From Myxococcales bacterium (GTDB lineage: Bacteria; Myxococcota_A; Polyangia; Polyangiales; Polyangiaceae), in assembly GCA_025359105.1 (NCBI GenBank), contig JANYHK010000099.1, forward strand, positions 1 through 64,000: 64,000 nucleotides of DNA, read 5' to 3'. Below, piece after piece: positions 47,327-57,100 of the stretch. The notes under the pieces are model-generated. The model saw only the letters and a list, made by a program, of their open reading frames with translations. It was not told the origin of the DNA and did no database searches. A program made the translations under genes and the position numbers. Numbering within the stretch: the first letter of the stretch is position 1; each line of letters opens with the position of its first letter.

Positions 47327-49466
47327 CAACAACCTCAAAGTCGCGTTCGCCTCGCTCGGGGACAGTGTCCTCGACGTCCGGCACTTCTCCGTCCACGAGG
47401 CGATGAACGAGCTGTTCGAGGTGAGCCTCGTCGCCACTTCGCCCGACGACAGCATCGACTTTTCGAGCGTGGTCGGCAAAGGCGCCGCCTTCAAGCTCGA
47501 AACCGGCAACTACAAAGCCAGCACCCCGGTGCGCGTCTGGGCTGGCGTCGTCACGCACATGTCCCAGGACCACGCCGAGCCGCAGCCCGGCGTGTCCGTC
47601 TACAACGTGATGATCCAGCCGATGTTCTGGCGCACGACGCTGCGCCGGAACTGCCGCATCTTCCAGCACAAAACTACGCCGGTCATCGTCCAGGAGCTCC
47701 TCGCCGAGTGGAAGATCACCCCGGTGATGAAGCTGAAGGCCGAGTACAAGAAGCACGAGTACGCCGTGCAGTACGGCGAGAGCGATTTCCAGTTCATCTC
47801 GCGCCTCCTCGAGGACGCGGGCATCTCGTACTCGTTCACGCACGAGAAGACGAGCGGCAAGGGCGAGGACATCACGCAGCTCGTCCTCAACGACGCGCCG
47901 GAAAAGGAGGCGCCGCGGAAGGGGAGCCTCGTCTACGCCGGCCACCAGACACCGCGCTTCGGCGGCGACAGGGACTTCTGCTCGACGGTGTCGCTCACGC
48001 AGCGGGTGAAGCCTGGCAAATTCCTCACGCGCGACTTCGATTTCCGCCTGGGAGCGAACCTGCCGCTGGTCATGAAGGCGATCTCGAGCTCGCCGGAAGA
48101 CGCGTACGAGCAGTTCGACTACGAGCCCGGCGCCTTCTGGTGGGACACCGAGAAACCGATGCTCCCCGTCGCCGACCGCGACCACGCGCCGAAGACGGAC
48201 GCGGAAGCGGGGCTCGATCTCGCCGTTCGCAAGATGGACGCCGAGCGCCGGCGCAGGGTCATCGTCTCGTTCCACACGAACGCGCTCGACCTGGCGCCCG
48301 GCGCGATCGTCGGCATCAACCAGGATTCGGATGCGCCCAACCACCCGCGGCCCGAGCTGGCGCCCGACAAGAAGCTGATCCTGGTCGAGACGTCGGTCGA
48401 GGGCGAGAACGGCGGCGAGTGGTCGATGACGGCCGTCGGCGTCTTCGCGGAAGGGACGTACCGGCCGGAGCGGCGCACGCCCAAGCCGAAGATCCACGGC
48501 GTGCAGAGCGCGCTCGTCGTCGGCCCCGAGGGGCAGGAGATCTTCGCCGACGAGTACGGTCGCGTCCGCGTGCAGTTCCACTGGGACCGCGAGCACAAAT
48601 ACGACGAGAACAGCTCGTGCTGGATCCGCGTGGCCCAGGAGTCCGCGGGCGGCTCGTTCGGGCTCACGAACCTTCCCCGCGTCGGTCACGAGGTGCTCGT
48701 CAAGTTCTACGAAGGCGACCCCGACCGGCCCGTGATCGCCGGGCGTCTCCACAACGCCACGACGGCCGTGCCGTGGACGCTGCCGAAGCACCAGACGAAG
48801 AGTGGGTGGCGGAGCAATTCCCTGCCGGCGAAGACCAAGCTTGGTTACAACGAGATCAGCTTCGAGGACCAGGCCAACGGAGAAGAGGTCCACGTCCAGG
48901 CCGAGAACCTCCTCTCGTATGTCGTAAAGTCCACCGAGACGCGCGACGTCGGCGCCACGCGCGCGGTCCGCGTCGGGAGCCAGGACAACCTCGACGTCGT
49001 GGGCACGCGCGCCGTCAAGGTCGGGCACTCCGACCTGACGAACGTGGGGGAGGCCTGTGGCGTGACCGTCGGTGCCTCGACCGCCTTTCAGATGTGGGAC
49101 AAGATCATCCTGCTCACGACCGGCGACAGCAGCATCAAGTTCAGCGGCAAGAACATCGACCTCAACGCCAAGGGGAAGGTCTGCATCCACGCCGGGATGG
49201 GGATCAAATACACCTCCGCGAAGGGCAAAAAAGAGACCCAGATCGACATCCAGAGCGGCGCCGGCAAGAAGGTGAAGATCAACGAGATCCCCGGCGGCAA
49301 GGGCCCCGCCGCGACCGTCGACAAGGTGGACGAGTGCAAGTCGCCCACGGGACCGGCGGGCGGGCCGAAGGGGATCAAGCCGTTCATCCCGACCGGCGGC
49401 GGCTCGATCGACAAGCCCCTCGGCGTCGACGACGTGAACGTCGATGCCCCGCCGCCCACCAAGTGA
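47319..49466 (+). CDS. vgrG: VgrG spike protein, tandem copy 1
   Basis: 715 residues from GTG 47319, overlapping the beta-helix gene by 8 bases, with GGGAG 10 bases upstream. N-terminal gp27-like part: YAVQYGESDFQFISRLLEDA. OB segment: QEIFADEYGRVRVQFHWDRE, with LPRVGHEVLVKFYEGDPDRP and VIAGRLHNAT. A short beta-prism set follows and the protein ends in a distinctive tail, KPFIPTGGGSIDKPLGVDDV plus a few residues. It is closely related to the next gene. Confidence 0.95.
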   Translation: MSSNNLKVAFASLGDSVLDVRHFSVHEAMNELFEVSLVATSPDDSIDFSSVVGKGAAFKLETGNYKASTPVRVWAGVVTHMSQDHAEPQPGVSVYNVMIQPMFWRTTLRRNCRIFQHKTTPVIVQELLAEWKITPVMKLKAEYKKHEYAVQYGESDFQFISRLLEDAGISYSFTHEKTSGKGEDITQLVLNDAPEKEAPRKGSLVYAGHQTPRFGGDRDFCSTVSLTQRVKPGKFLTRDFDFRLGANLPLVMKAISSSPEDAYEQFDYEPGAFWWDTEKPMLPVADRDHAPKTDAEAGLDLAVRKMDAERRRRVIVSFHTNALDLAPGAIVGINQDSDAPNHPRPELAPDKKLILVETSVEGENGGEWSMTAVGVFAEGTYRPERRTPKPKIHGVQSALVVGPEGQEIFADEYGRVRVQFHWDREHKYDENSSCWIRVAQESAGGSFGLTNLPRVGHEVLVKFYEGDPDRPVIAGRLHNATTAVPWTLPKHQTKSGWRSNSLPAKTKLGYNEISFEDQANGEEVHVQAENLLSYVVKSTETRDVGATRAVRVGSQDNLDVVGTRAVKVGHSDLTNVGEACGVTVGASTAFQMWDKIILLTTGDSSIKFSGKNIDLNAKGKVCIHAGMGIKYTSAKGKKETQIDIQSGAGKKVKINEIPGGKGPAATVDKVDECKSPTGPAGGPKGIKPFIPTGGGSIDKPLGVDDVNVDAPPPTK
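47673..47734 (+). repeat. 62-base identical block, copy in vgrG 1
   Basis: Identical to 49851-49912 in the next vgrG. It encodes the conserved segment TTPVIVQELLAEWKITPVMK, where the flanking sequence has diverged at many third positions. Points to recent duplication or gene conversion. Confidence 0.85.
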
Positions 49467-49490
49467 CCGCCAGCCTCAAGAGGACACCCC

Positions 49491-51632
49491 GTGCCGCCCA
49501 CAAATAACAACCTCAAGCTCGCGTTCGCTTCCCTCGGCCCCGATGTCCTCGACGTCCGGCACTTCTCGGTGCACGAGGCGATGAACGAGCTGTTCGAGGT
49601 GAGCATCCTCGCCTCCTCACACGACGACAACATCGATTTCGACTCGGTGGTCGGCAAAGGCGCGGCGTTCAAGCTCGAGACCGGAAACTACAAGGCCGGC
49701 ACGCCCGTCCGCGTGTGGGCCGGCGTAGTCGCGCACATGTCCCAGGTGCACGCGGAGCCGCCGCCCGGCGTCTCCGTCTACCACATCATGATCGTCCCGA
49801 TGTTCTGGCGGACCACGCTGCGCCGGAACAGCCGCATCTACCAGCACAAGACTACGCCGGTCATCGTCCAGGAGCTCCTCGCCGAGTGGAAGATCACCCC
49901 GGTGATGAAGCTCAAGGAGACCTACAAGAAACACGAGTACTGCGTGCAGTACGGTGAGACCGACTTCGCGTTCATCTCGCGCCTGCTCGAGGACGCCGGC
50001 ATCTCGTTCTCGTTTTCGCATGAGGTCACGAAGGGCAAGGGCGAGGACATCACCAAGCTCGCGCTCAACGATACCCCGCACAAGGAGGCCCAGCGGCCGG
50101 GCAAGCTCTCGTACGGCGGCCATCAAACGCCGGCCTCCGGCTCGACCGAGGATTTCGCCGCGACCGTGACGGTCACCCAGCGCGTCAAGCCAGGCAAATT
50201 CACGATCCGGGATTTCGACTTCCGGCTGGCGCCGAACCTGCCGCTGGTGGCCAAGGCCCAGTCGGGCAGCAAGCCCGAGGACGTCTACGAGCAGTTCGAC
50301 TACGTGCCTGGCGCCTTCTGGTGGGACACCGAGAAGAAGGAGAAGCCGGTCGCCGACCGCGATCACGCGCCGAAGACCGACACCGACGAGTCGAAGTTGA
50401 TCATCAAGCGCGAGATGGACGCCGAGCGGCGCCGCAAGCTCCTGGTCTCGTTCCACACGAACGCGCTCGACGTCGCCCCCGGCACCATCTGCGGCATCAA
50501 CCAGGAGTCGGAGAACAAGAATCACCCGCGCCCCGATCTCGCGCCCGACAAGAAGCTGCTCATCGTCGAGACGTCCTTCGAGGGCGAGCAGAACGGCGAG
50601 TGGTCGAAGACCGCGACGGGCGTCTTCGCCGAGTTCACCTACCGCCCCGAGCGACGCACCCCCAAGCCGCGCATCTACGGGGTTCAGAGCGCGCTGGTCG
50701 TCGGCCCCGACGGGCAGGAGATCTTCACCGACGAGTACGGCCGCGTCCGCGTGCAGTTCCACTGGGATCGCGAGCACAAGTACGACGAGAACAGCTCCTG
50801 CTGGATGCGCGTCAGCCAGGCCTGGGCGGGCGGCGGCTTCGGTATGATGAACATCCCCCGCGTCGGCCACGAGGTGCTCGTCGAGTTCTTCGAGGGTGAC
50901 CCGGACCATCCGGTCGTCACGGGGCGCGTCCACAACGGGACGACGACCGTTCCCTGGACGCTGCCCCAGAGCCAGACCAAGAGCGGCTGGCGGAGCAACT
51001 CGCTTCCGTCGAAGACGAAGCTGGGGTTCAACGAAATCAGCTTCGAAGACGCCGCAAACCACGAAGAGATTCACATCCAGGCCGAGCGCAACCTCTCCTT
51101 CGTCGTGAAGTCGACGGAGAGCACGGACATCGGGGCGGCACGCTCGATCCGCGTGGGGGGAATCGACTCGCTCGACGTCGGCCAGCAGCACCAGGTCAAG
51201 GTCGGCAAGGAGTACACGACCGATGTCGGCGTCGCCTACGCGGTCTCGGTCGGGCCGACAACGGGCATCCAGATGTTCGCGGACGGGACGATCGTGCTCA
51301 GCACCGGCGCTTCGAGCATAAAGATGAAGGGCGGGAACATCGACATCAACGCCGAGGGCTCGGTGTGCATCCACTCCGGCGCCGATTCGAAGATGACGTC
51401 GGCGAGCGGCGACATCACGATCCAAGGCGGCCCCAACGTCGTCATCAACAACGAGGACGCGGGCGAGGCGGTCAACGTGACGACCGTGAAACCGGCGAAG
51501 AAGCCGGGCGGGCCCGCGCCGGGGAGCCCAGGCACCAAGCCCTTCATCCCCACCGGGGGCGGCACGATAGACAAGCCCCTCGGGGTCGACGACGTGACCC
51601 TCGACCCGCCCCCGACGGGCCCAGGCGAGTAG
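49491..51632 (+). CDS. vgrG: VgrG spike protein, tandem copy 2
   Basis: 713 residues from GTG 49491, behind AAGAGGA. Same architecture as copy 1, with CVQYGETDFAFISRLLEDAG, QEIFTDEYGRVRVQFHWDRE, NIPRVGHEVLVEFFEGDPDH and the same kind of tail, KPFIPTGGGTIDKPLGVDDV. The beta-prism repeats differ more than the first two-thirds, as expected if the C-termini bind different partners. Starts 24 bases after copy 1. No PAAR or effector gene follows; a solute-binding lipoprotein comes next. Confidence 0.95.
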   Translation: MPPTNNNLKLAFASLGPDVLDVRHFSVHEAMNELFEVSILASSHDDNIDFDSVVGKGAAFKLETGNYKAGTPVRVWAGVVAHMSQVHAEPPPGVSVYHIMIVPMFWRTTLRRNSRIYQHKTTPVIVQELLAEWKITPVMKLKETYKKHEYCVQYGETDFAFISRLLEDAGISFSFSHEVTKGKGEDITKLALNDTPHKEAQRPGKLSYGGHQTPASGSTEDFAATVTVTQRVKPGKFTIRDFDFRLAPNLPLVAKAQSGSKPEDVYEQFDYVPGAFWWDTEKKEKPVADRDHAPKTDTDESKLIIKREMDAERRRKLLVSFHTNALDVAPGTICGINQESENKNHPRPDLAPDKKLLIVETSFEGEQNGEWSKTATGVFAEFTYRPERRTPKPRIYGVQSALVVGPDGQEIFTDEYGRVRVQFHWDREHKYDENSSCWMRVSQAWAGGGFGMMNIPRVGHEVLVEFFEGDPDHPVVTGRVHNGTTTVPWTLPQSQTKSGWRSNSLPSKTKLGFNEISFEDAANHEEIHIQAERNLSFVVKSTESTDIGAARSIRVGGIDSLDVGQQHQVKVGKEYTTDVGVAYAVSVGPTTGIQMFADGTIVLSTGASSIKMKGGNIDINAEGSVCIHSGADSKMTSASGDITIQGGPNVVINNEDAGEAVNVTTVKPAKKPGGPAPGSPGTKPFIPTGGGTIDKPLGVDDVTLDPPPTGPGE
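49851..49912 (+). repeat. 62-base identical block, copy in vgrG 2
   Basis: The partner of the block at 47673-47734; see that entry. Confidence 0.85.
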
Positions 51633-51727
51633 GCGGACGACCTCGGGGGCCCGCGACGCGCCGATGAAACTCCGCAACGATCGGGGCATTGCGGACGCCC
51701 GCCGGCGACTTGGGCTAACATGGCACC

Positions 51728-53092
51728 ATGCGACTTGGACGAATCTTGGGGGCCGCAATCGTCGTCGGCGCCACGGTGGGCGGGCTCGCCATCGCCGCTT
51801 GCAAGGACTCGTCGCCCAGCCCTCCGCCCTCGGTGAACCAGGCCGTCACCGACACGGTCACCCTCGGAGCGGTTCTCTCGCTCAGCGGGAGCCTTGCCTA
51901 CCTCGGAGCCCCCGAGGAGATCGGCATGCGCACGGCCGTCGCCCAGGTCAACGCGCTCGGCGGGGTGGTCGGAAAGAGCCTCAACATCGTCCTGATCGAC
52001 GACACGACCGATCCGACGACCTCGAAGAACGCCTTCCAGAAGCTCATCGACGAGAGCCACGCCGCCGCGATCATCGGGCCGACAGGCAGCCCCGCGGCGG
52101 TTGCCGCCGGGCCCACACTGTTCAACGCGCAGGTCATCCAGATCTCGCCGTCGGCGAGCACGCCGACGATGACCGACGCGCAGCCACCGCGCGAGCGCTT
52201 CTTCTTCCGCACCGCCGCGTCGCACGCCGTTCAGGCCAAGGCACTGGCACGTTGGATCACCAAGGGGCCGGCTGGCGGCACCGCGTGCCGCAAACCTGCG
52301 GTCATCTACCAGGACGACGCGTTCGGCGCGCCCATCGCCGCCGGTTTCGCGGTGTCGGTCGCGGGGCAGGCGCTCGACGGCGGCGCGGCCAGCGTGGCGG
52401 TGTCGATCAAGGTGCCGCCCACCGCCAAGAACAGCTACGCGGACGAGGTCCAGCAGGTCATCGCGTCGGGGGCCGACTGCCAGCTGCTCGCGCTCTTCTC
52501 GCCGCTGGGCAAGCAGTTCGTGATCGACTGGGTGAAGGCGACCACCGGCAACCCGGTCTACGCGCCCGCGAAGTTCCTCACCCTGGGGTGCAACGCGCTG
52601 CAGTCGGACACGTTCCTCTCGTCGACGCGGACCAACCCCGCCGATCCCAAGTCGCCGACCGCGGCCGAAGGCATGTACATCCTGAACTTCGACCAGAATC
52701 CGGCGACGCCCGAGTACGGCGTCTTCCGCAACATCTACACGGCCGCGACACCGCTCGCGACCGGCCAGGCCGACGTCTCCCCTTACGCGGCGAACGCGTA
52801 TGACGCGGTCATCCTCATCGCCCTCGCCATCGAGCAAGCAGGCGGCGTCACCGACAAGGTGAAGCTGCGAAACGCCTTGTTCGACGTCAGCCGCGGAGGA
52901 ACCAGCTACGGGCCCGGGCAGGTGGGCGAAGCGCTGGCCGACATTCGCGCCCACAAGGACATCGACTACAAGGGCGCCTCGGGGGACGTCGACTTCGACG
53001 ACTCCGGCGACGTGCTGCAGGACTTCGTGGTGTATTCGATCACGACGGGCGCGTTCCAGCTCGTCGAGCGCATCAAGTCGAACACCCTGTAA
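51728..53092 (+). CDS. ABC-type branched-chain amino acid/amide-binding lipoprotein
   Basis: 454 residues. A lipoprotein signal (VGGLAIAAC) precedes a Leu/Ile/Val-binding (Peripla_BP_6) fold: TDTVTLGAVLSLSGSLAYLG, LNIVLIDDTTDPTTSKNAFQ, AIIGPTGSPAAVAAGPTLF, SPYAANAYDAVILIALAIEQ. It binds an extracellular small molecule. No permease, ATPase or receptor domain is nearby, so it may act as an orphan binding protein or feed a distant transporter. The start ATG 51728 lacks a clear Shine-Dalgarno. It is followed by a small lipoprotein, probably co-transcribed. Confidence 0.9.
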   Translation: MRLGRILGAAIVVGATVGGLAIAACKDSSPSPPPSVNQAVTDTVTLGAVLSLSGSLAYLGAPEEIGMRTAVAQVNALGGVVGKSLNIVLIDDTTDPTTSKNAFQKLIDESHAAAIIGPTGSPAAVAAGPTLFNAQVIQISPSASTPTMTDAQPPRERFFFRTAASHAVQAKALARWITKGPAGGTACRKPAVIYQDDAFGAPIAAGFAVSVAGQALDGGAASVAVSIKVPPTAKNSYADEVQQVIASGADCQLLALFSPLGKQFVIDWVKATTGNPVYAPAKFLTLGCNALQSDTFLSSTRTNPADPKSPTAAEGMYILNFDQNPATPEYGVFRNIYTAATPLATGQADVSPYAANAYDAVILIALAIEQAGGVTDKVKLRNALFDVSRGGTSYGPGQVGEALADIRAHKDIDYKGASGDVDFDDSGDVLQDFVVYSITTGAFQLVERIKSNTL

Positions 53093-53108
53093 CGTGGAGC
53101 GAAACGCC

Positions 53109-53612
53109 GTGCGTGCTTCGAAGCGACATTCCTCGTTCCTCTGCGCTGCCGCGCTCACGGCGGGGCTCGTGGCGTGCAGCGCGAAGTCGTCGGGCCCGTC
53201 GACGTGGAGCTACTCGGTCAACTTCCACTCCGTGGCCGCCGCGGTCAGCGCCGATACGCTCGAGGTGAGCGTGTTCGACGCGACGCTCCCCGACACGACC
53301 TGCGCTGTGCTGGTTCAGAAACGGCGCTCGAAGGTGGAGCTCCCCCGGCCGACGGTCTCGGTGCCGGCGACGGCGACCTGCGACATGGCCAGCGGCAAGG
53401 CGCAGGTGACCGTGCCCTACGGCACCTACCAGCTCCTCGTCGTCGCGAAGCACAAGGGGCAGGACTGGTTCGTCGGCTGCAACACGCAGCACGTCACGCG
53501 CGATGTCGATCCTGGCACCCTCCAGATCGATCTCACGAACTTCGACGACTCGGTGCTCGTCACTCCGACGGCGTGCCAGACCTTGAGCGCGCACTGCAGC
53601 GGCGGCTGCTAG
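53109..53612 (+). CDS. small lipoprotein of unknown function
   Basis: 167 residues from GTG 53109, supported by GGAG nine bases before; GTG 53094 gives five more residues. The signal ends with lipobox LVAC. The mature part has a beta-rich body with four or more Cys (TTCAVLVQKRRSKV, ATCDMASGKAQVTVPYG, WFVGCNTQHVTRD) and a C-terminus ending ACQTLSAHCSGGC, suggesting disulfides. Not recognised. Sixteen bases after the binding protein, probably the same operon and perhaps its accessory. Confidence 0.7.
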   Translation: MRASKRHSSFLCAAALTAGLVACSAKSSGPSTWSYSVNFHSVAAAVSADTLEVSVFDATLPDTTCAVLVQKRRSKVELPRPTVSVPATATCDMASGKAQVTVPYGTYQLLVVAKHKGQDWFVGCNTQHVTRDVDPGTLQIDLTNFDDSVLVTPTACQTLSAHCSGGC

Positions 53613-53633
53613 AGCGCGCCCGCACCGCGTCGC

Positions 53634-54152
53634 TCACTTCACTGCGTCGCTCATCTGCTCCACCAGCCCGGGCTCCAGGTGGAGCGTGTCGACCCGCGCG
53701 ATGTACGCGGAGAGAACCTCTCGCGCTCGCGCCTTGAGCTCTTCCGACGCCCCCGTGAACGGAACCTGACACAGCGCGAGCAGGGCCGTTGCGAGGAGCG
53801 TCTTCTCCGCCTCGCACATGGACAGCCGATCGATCACGAGCGTCGTCAGCGATTCGGAGACCGGGTGCTTGGTTCGCCAGTAGCCGGTGAGAAACGACGT
53901 CGCCACCTCGATGCGTTTCGGCGTCGGCTGCTGCTTCAGCCAGGCTTCGACGCGCGACTCGAGCGCTCCTTGCTCGGCGAGGCGAAGCTTGCGGCCGAGC
54001 GAAATGAGCCCGTCGCCGTCTACGTACGTCTCTTTTGCGTTCTCGGTGAGGAGCTCGTCGAACGTCGCGGCCACCTCGTTCGGATCCGCTTGACGGAGCG
54101 CCGCCTGATCCGCCGGGCGGAACGTGAGAATGCGCCTGATCTCTTCGCTCAT
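53634..54152 (-). CDS. candidate immunity protein for the prePAAR toxin
   Basis: 172 residues, soluble, all-helical looking (ATFDELLTENAKETYVDGDG; VSESLTTLVIDRLSMCEAEK; ELKARAREVLSAYIARVDTL). Not recognised. The ATG 54152 overlaps the toxin stop as ATGA, the same arrangement as the Rhs pair, so protection against the C-terminal toxin domain is the best guess from position. Convergent with the small lipoprotein gene, 21 bases apart. Confidence 0.7.
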   Translation of the reverse strand: MSEEIRRILTFRPADQAALRQADPNEVAATFDELLTENAKETYVDGDGLISLGRKLRLAEQGALESRVEAWLKQQPTPKRIEVATSFLTGYWRTKHPVSESLTTLVIDRLSMCEAEKTLLATALLALCQVPFTGASEELKARAREVLSAYIARVDTLHLEPGLVEQMSDAVK

Positions 54153-57100
54153 CGTGTGGCCGGCGAGTGCTGAGGTGTGTCATCCGGCGGGATCCAGTTG
54201 GTCTGGAAATTCGCCGGTTTGCCCGTGGACGCGTCGACGACGCCGTTCCGCGTCAGGATCTCGCCGCTCGAGGTCAGGTTGTCTTGGGTTCGCGAGCGAT
54301 CGAAGCCGTAGCGACCCGAGTCGTTGTCCATGACCCAAGTTTTCGTCGCGGGGTCGTAGTTGATCTCACCGGCCATGTGCGCCTGTCCGCCTCCGGTCAG
54401 GTTCGGGTGCCCGGTTCGCGGGACGGTGACTTCCTGGCCGTCGACCACTTTGGTGAACGCGCCCTGCTCCGCCACGCGAAGTGTTCCGTCCTCCGGCAGC
54501 GCCCAGAGGTAGCGCTTGTTCGGGTCGAGCGTTACAGGCTGGCCGGGGCGGCTCTCCTGTGTGGACGGCGGCAGGAGCGGCTTGCCCCCGAGCGGCGTGC
54601 CGTCCGCCTTGATTCCACCTTCCGGCGGACGAACGATGCTCGGCTCGACCAGCTTCCCGGTGCGGACCAGGAGCTCTGGCGGCGACCCCGGGGTCGTCGT
54701 CGCCGCGGCGCCGCCCCCTTTACCCCCCTTGCCGGTCGGGCTCGGGTCGGGGTTGGCGGCTGGTCCCGCCTCGCCTTTCGTCTTGGCGCACGTCGGGCAA
54801 TTGTCCGCCGGCGGATGCGGCGGCTCCTCGAACGCGGCGCCGCCGCCGCCGCCGACCGCGTCGTTGGACTTGCCCTTGCCGCTCTCGCCGGCGTCGACTT
54901 CGAGCTGCCCGTCGCCCGACTTGGGCGCCGTCTTGGGGGTGGTGCCGTCCTCCGCGGCGGTCTTCGCCACCGGAGCGGGCTCAGCCTTGGGGGGCGGCGG
55001 CGCGACCGGGGGCGACTCTTCGGGCGGCGGTGGCTTCACCGCGGCGACCTCGGCATCCGGGCCGGCCACCTTCTTCAGGTATTCGTCGGGCTGCTTCTTG
55101 AGCCACTCCGGGAAGTCGCCGAGGAGGTTGTTGACCTGCTTGTTCGGCGTCGCCGACGACTTGGCGATCGCGTCGTACGCCTCATCCGCGGTGCGGTAGT
55201 AGATCTCGCCCTTCGGCGCCTCACCCTTGGGGACCGGCTTCCCGGTCGCGCTATCCATGGGCTGCTTGAGGTTCTTCTGGAAGAGATCCTCGAACTTCGG
55301 GCCGAGCGGATCGCCGTAGCGCTCCTCGTTGACCTTGTAGATGTAGTCGCGGAGAGCCTCCGGCGTCAGGTGCTTGTATTCTACACCGATATCGCGGCGC
55401 GCCTGCCAGAGGTCGTGCGCGACCTCCTGGCTCGACTTGCCCTGCGCGCGGAGCTGCTCGGCCTTGCCAGCGAGCCCCTCGACCTTGCCCATGTACTCCT
55501 GGCGCAGAGGGTGATTGAGGATGTCCGCGCCGGTCTTGCCGGAGATCTTCTCGATGATGTGGGTGCGCTCGGCGGCCGACATGGCCCCGGCCCCACCGGC
55601 GCCTTCGCCCGTCGTCTCGCCGGCGGACTTCACCTCTTTGGCGAGCTCGCTCGCCTTGGGAGCGTCCGCGCCCGACGAGCAGGTCGGGCACTCCTTGGTC
55701 TTGTTCGCGACCTCCGCCGCCGCGCCGACGCCGCCGCCGGTGCTCGACTCGCCGGACTTTCCCTTGCCGCCTGGGCCGAGGTCCCCCTCGATGCGCGCGG
55801 GGCCCTTGGGCGTCTTGCCGGGCGCCATCTCGCCGTTCTTGGTGTAGCGACGGGCCACGTCGGCGATGGCGGCGTCGACCTCTGCGCGGTTCAGCAGCGG
55901 CTGGCCGATGCCGTCGTGCTCGCCGTACTTCGCGACCGACTGAGCCTTCTCGTACTCGGCACGGAACTGCGCGCCGCGGGAGCCGGGCTCGGGCGTGATG
56001 CCGAGTTTGTCCTGCAGCTTGGTGTAGCTGCGCGCCCAGTCTGCGAGCGGAGCGTCGGCCTCGGTCGTCGGCGAGAACGACCCGACCTCCTGCACCTCGC
56101 CCGGGCGTATGGCGCGGCTCGTCAGCGCTTCGGCGTCCGTGCGTCCCGCCTCGAGCGCCTCTGCCGGAACCCGCCCGCGCACGGCGAGCGGATCGTTGTA
56201 CATGCTCGTCGTCTCGTCGGTGACCTTCGGGCCGTTCGCTTCGTCGCCGACGAGGCTGACGGTCTGTTTGCCCTGGTGCTCACCGTTGATCACGTCGACG
56301 GCTTCGCCGATGCCGCTGCGGCCCGATGAGTAGTCGCCCGTGAGACCGCGCTGGACGAGCACGCCGTCCGACTTGTTGCCCGTCGCGACCCACTCGTTCG
56401 GCCCCGCGTCGTACATGCGCTGCGTCGCGCTCTTCGTGTTCGCGACCTCCGCGGCGTGGTTGGGGCTGCGGAAGTTGGGGTCCACCTCCGGCTTCGGCTT
56501 GGGCGGCGCTTCGTCCACCAACGGCTTCGCGGGCGGCTCCTCGACCTTCGGGGCCGTGGTGTTCTCGGGCTCGGTCGTGGTGGTGGTCTTCTTCGGCGCC
56601 GGGGCGTCCTTGTCGCCACCGACGGTCTCTTCGTAGTGCTCGGCCCCCTTGCCGGTGGGCTCTGCGTTGGGCTCGACCTTGGCCCCCGCCTCGCCGGTGC
56701 GCGCGGTGCCGGCGACCTCTGCGGTCCCCTTCGCCTCCGCCGCGGCCGTGCACGTCGGGCAGGGGTCCTTCGGCGGAGCGAGCAGCTTCATCTCCGGCGC
56801 GGGCGGCAGCGCCTTCTGCGCCGGACGCGTCGTCGCGAGCGGAGCCTCGGGGGGCGGCGGCTTGGGCGGCGTGGCGAGATCGGCGCCCACCTTCGCGGGC
56901 TCCACGGTGGGGCCAGTCTTTTCCGCGGTCGGGCCGCTCTTGCCGTGGCCACCCTCGCCTTCGGCGTGTCCCCCCTTCCCGTGGAGCGAGCGCTCCGCGA
57001 GGTACTCGCCGGTCTTGTGCGCGGCGACGGCCATCCCGAGTCCGGACCCACGGGCGAGGAAGTCGCGCCAGCGGTGACGCGCCAGGGTTTCCGGATCGGT

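Noticed and set aside
47319-51632. Assembly duplication of one vgrG
   Set aside because: The copies differ throughout except for short blocks, have different lengths and different repeat regions.
52240-52300. Frameshift in the branched-chain amino-acid-binding gene
   Set aside because: The frame and family motifs continue without a break.
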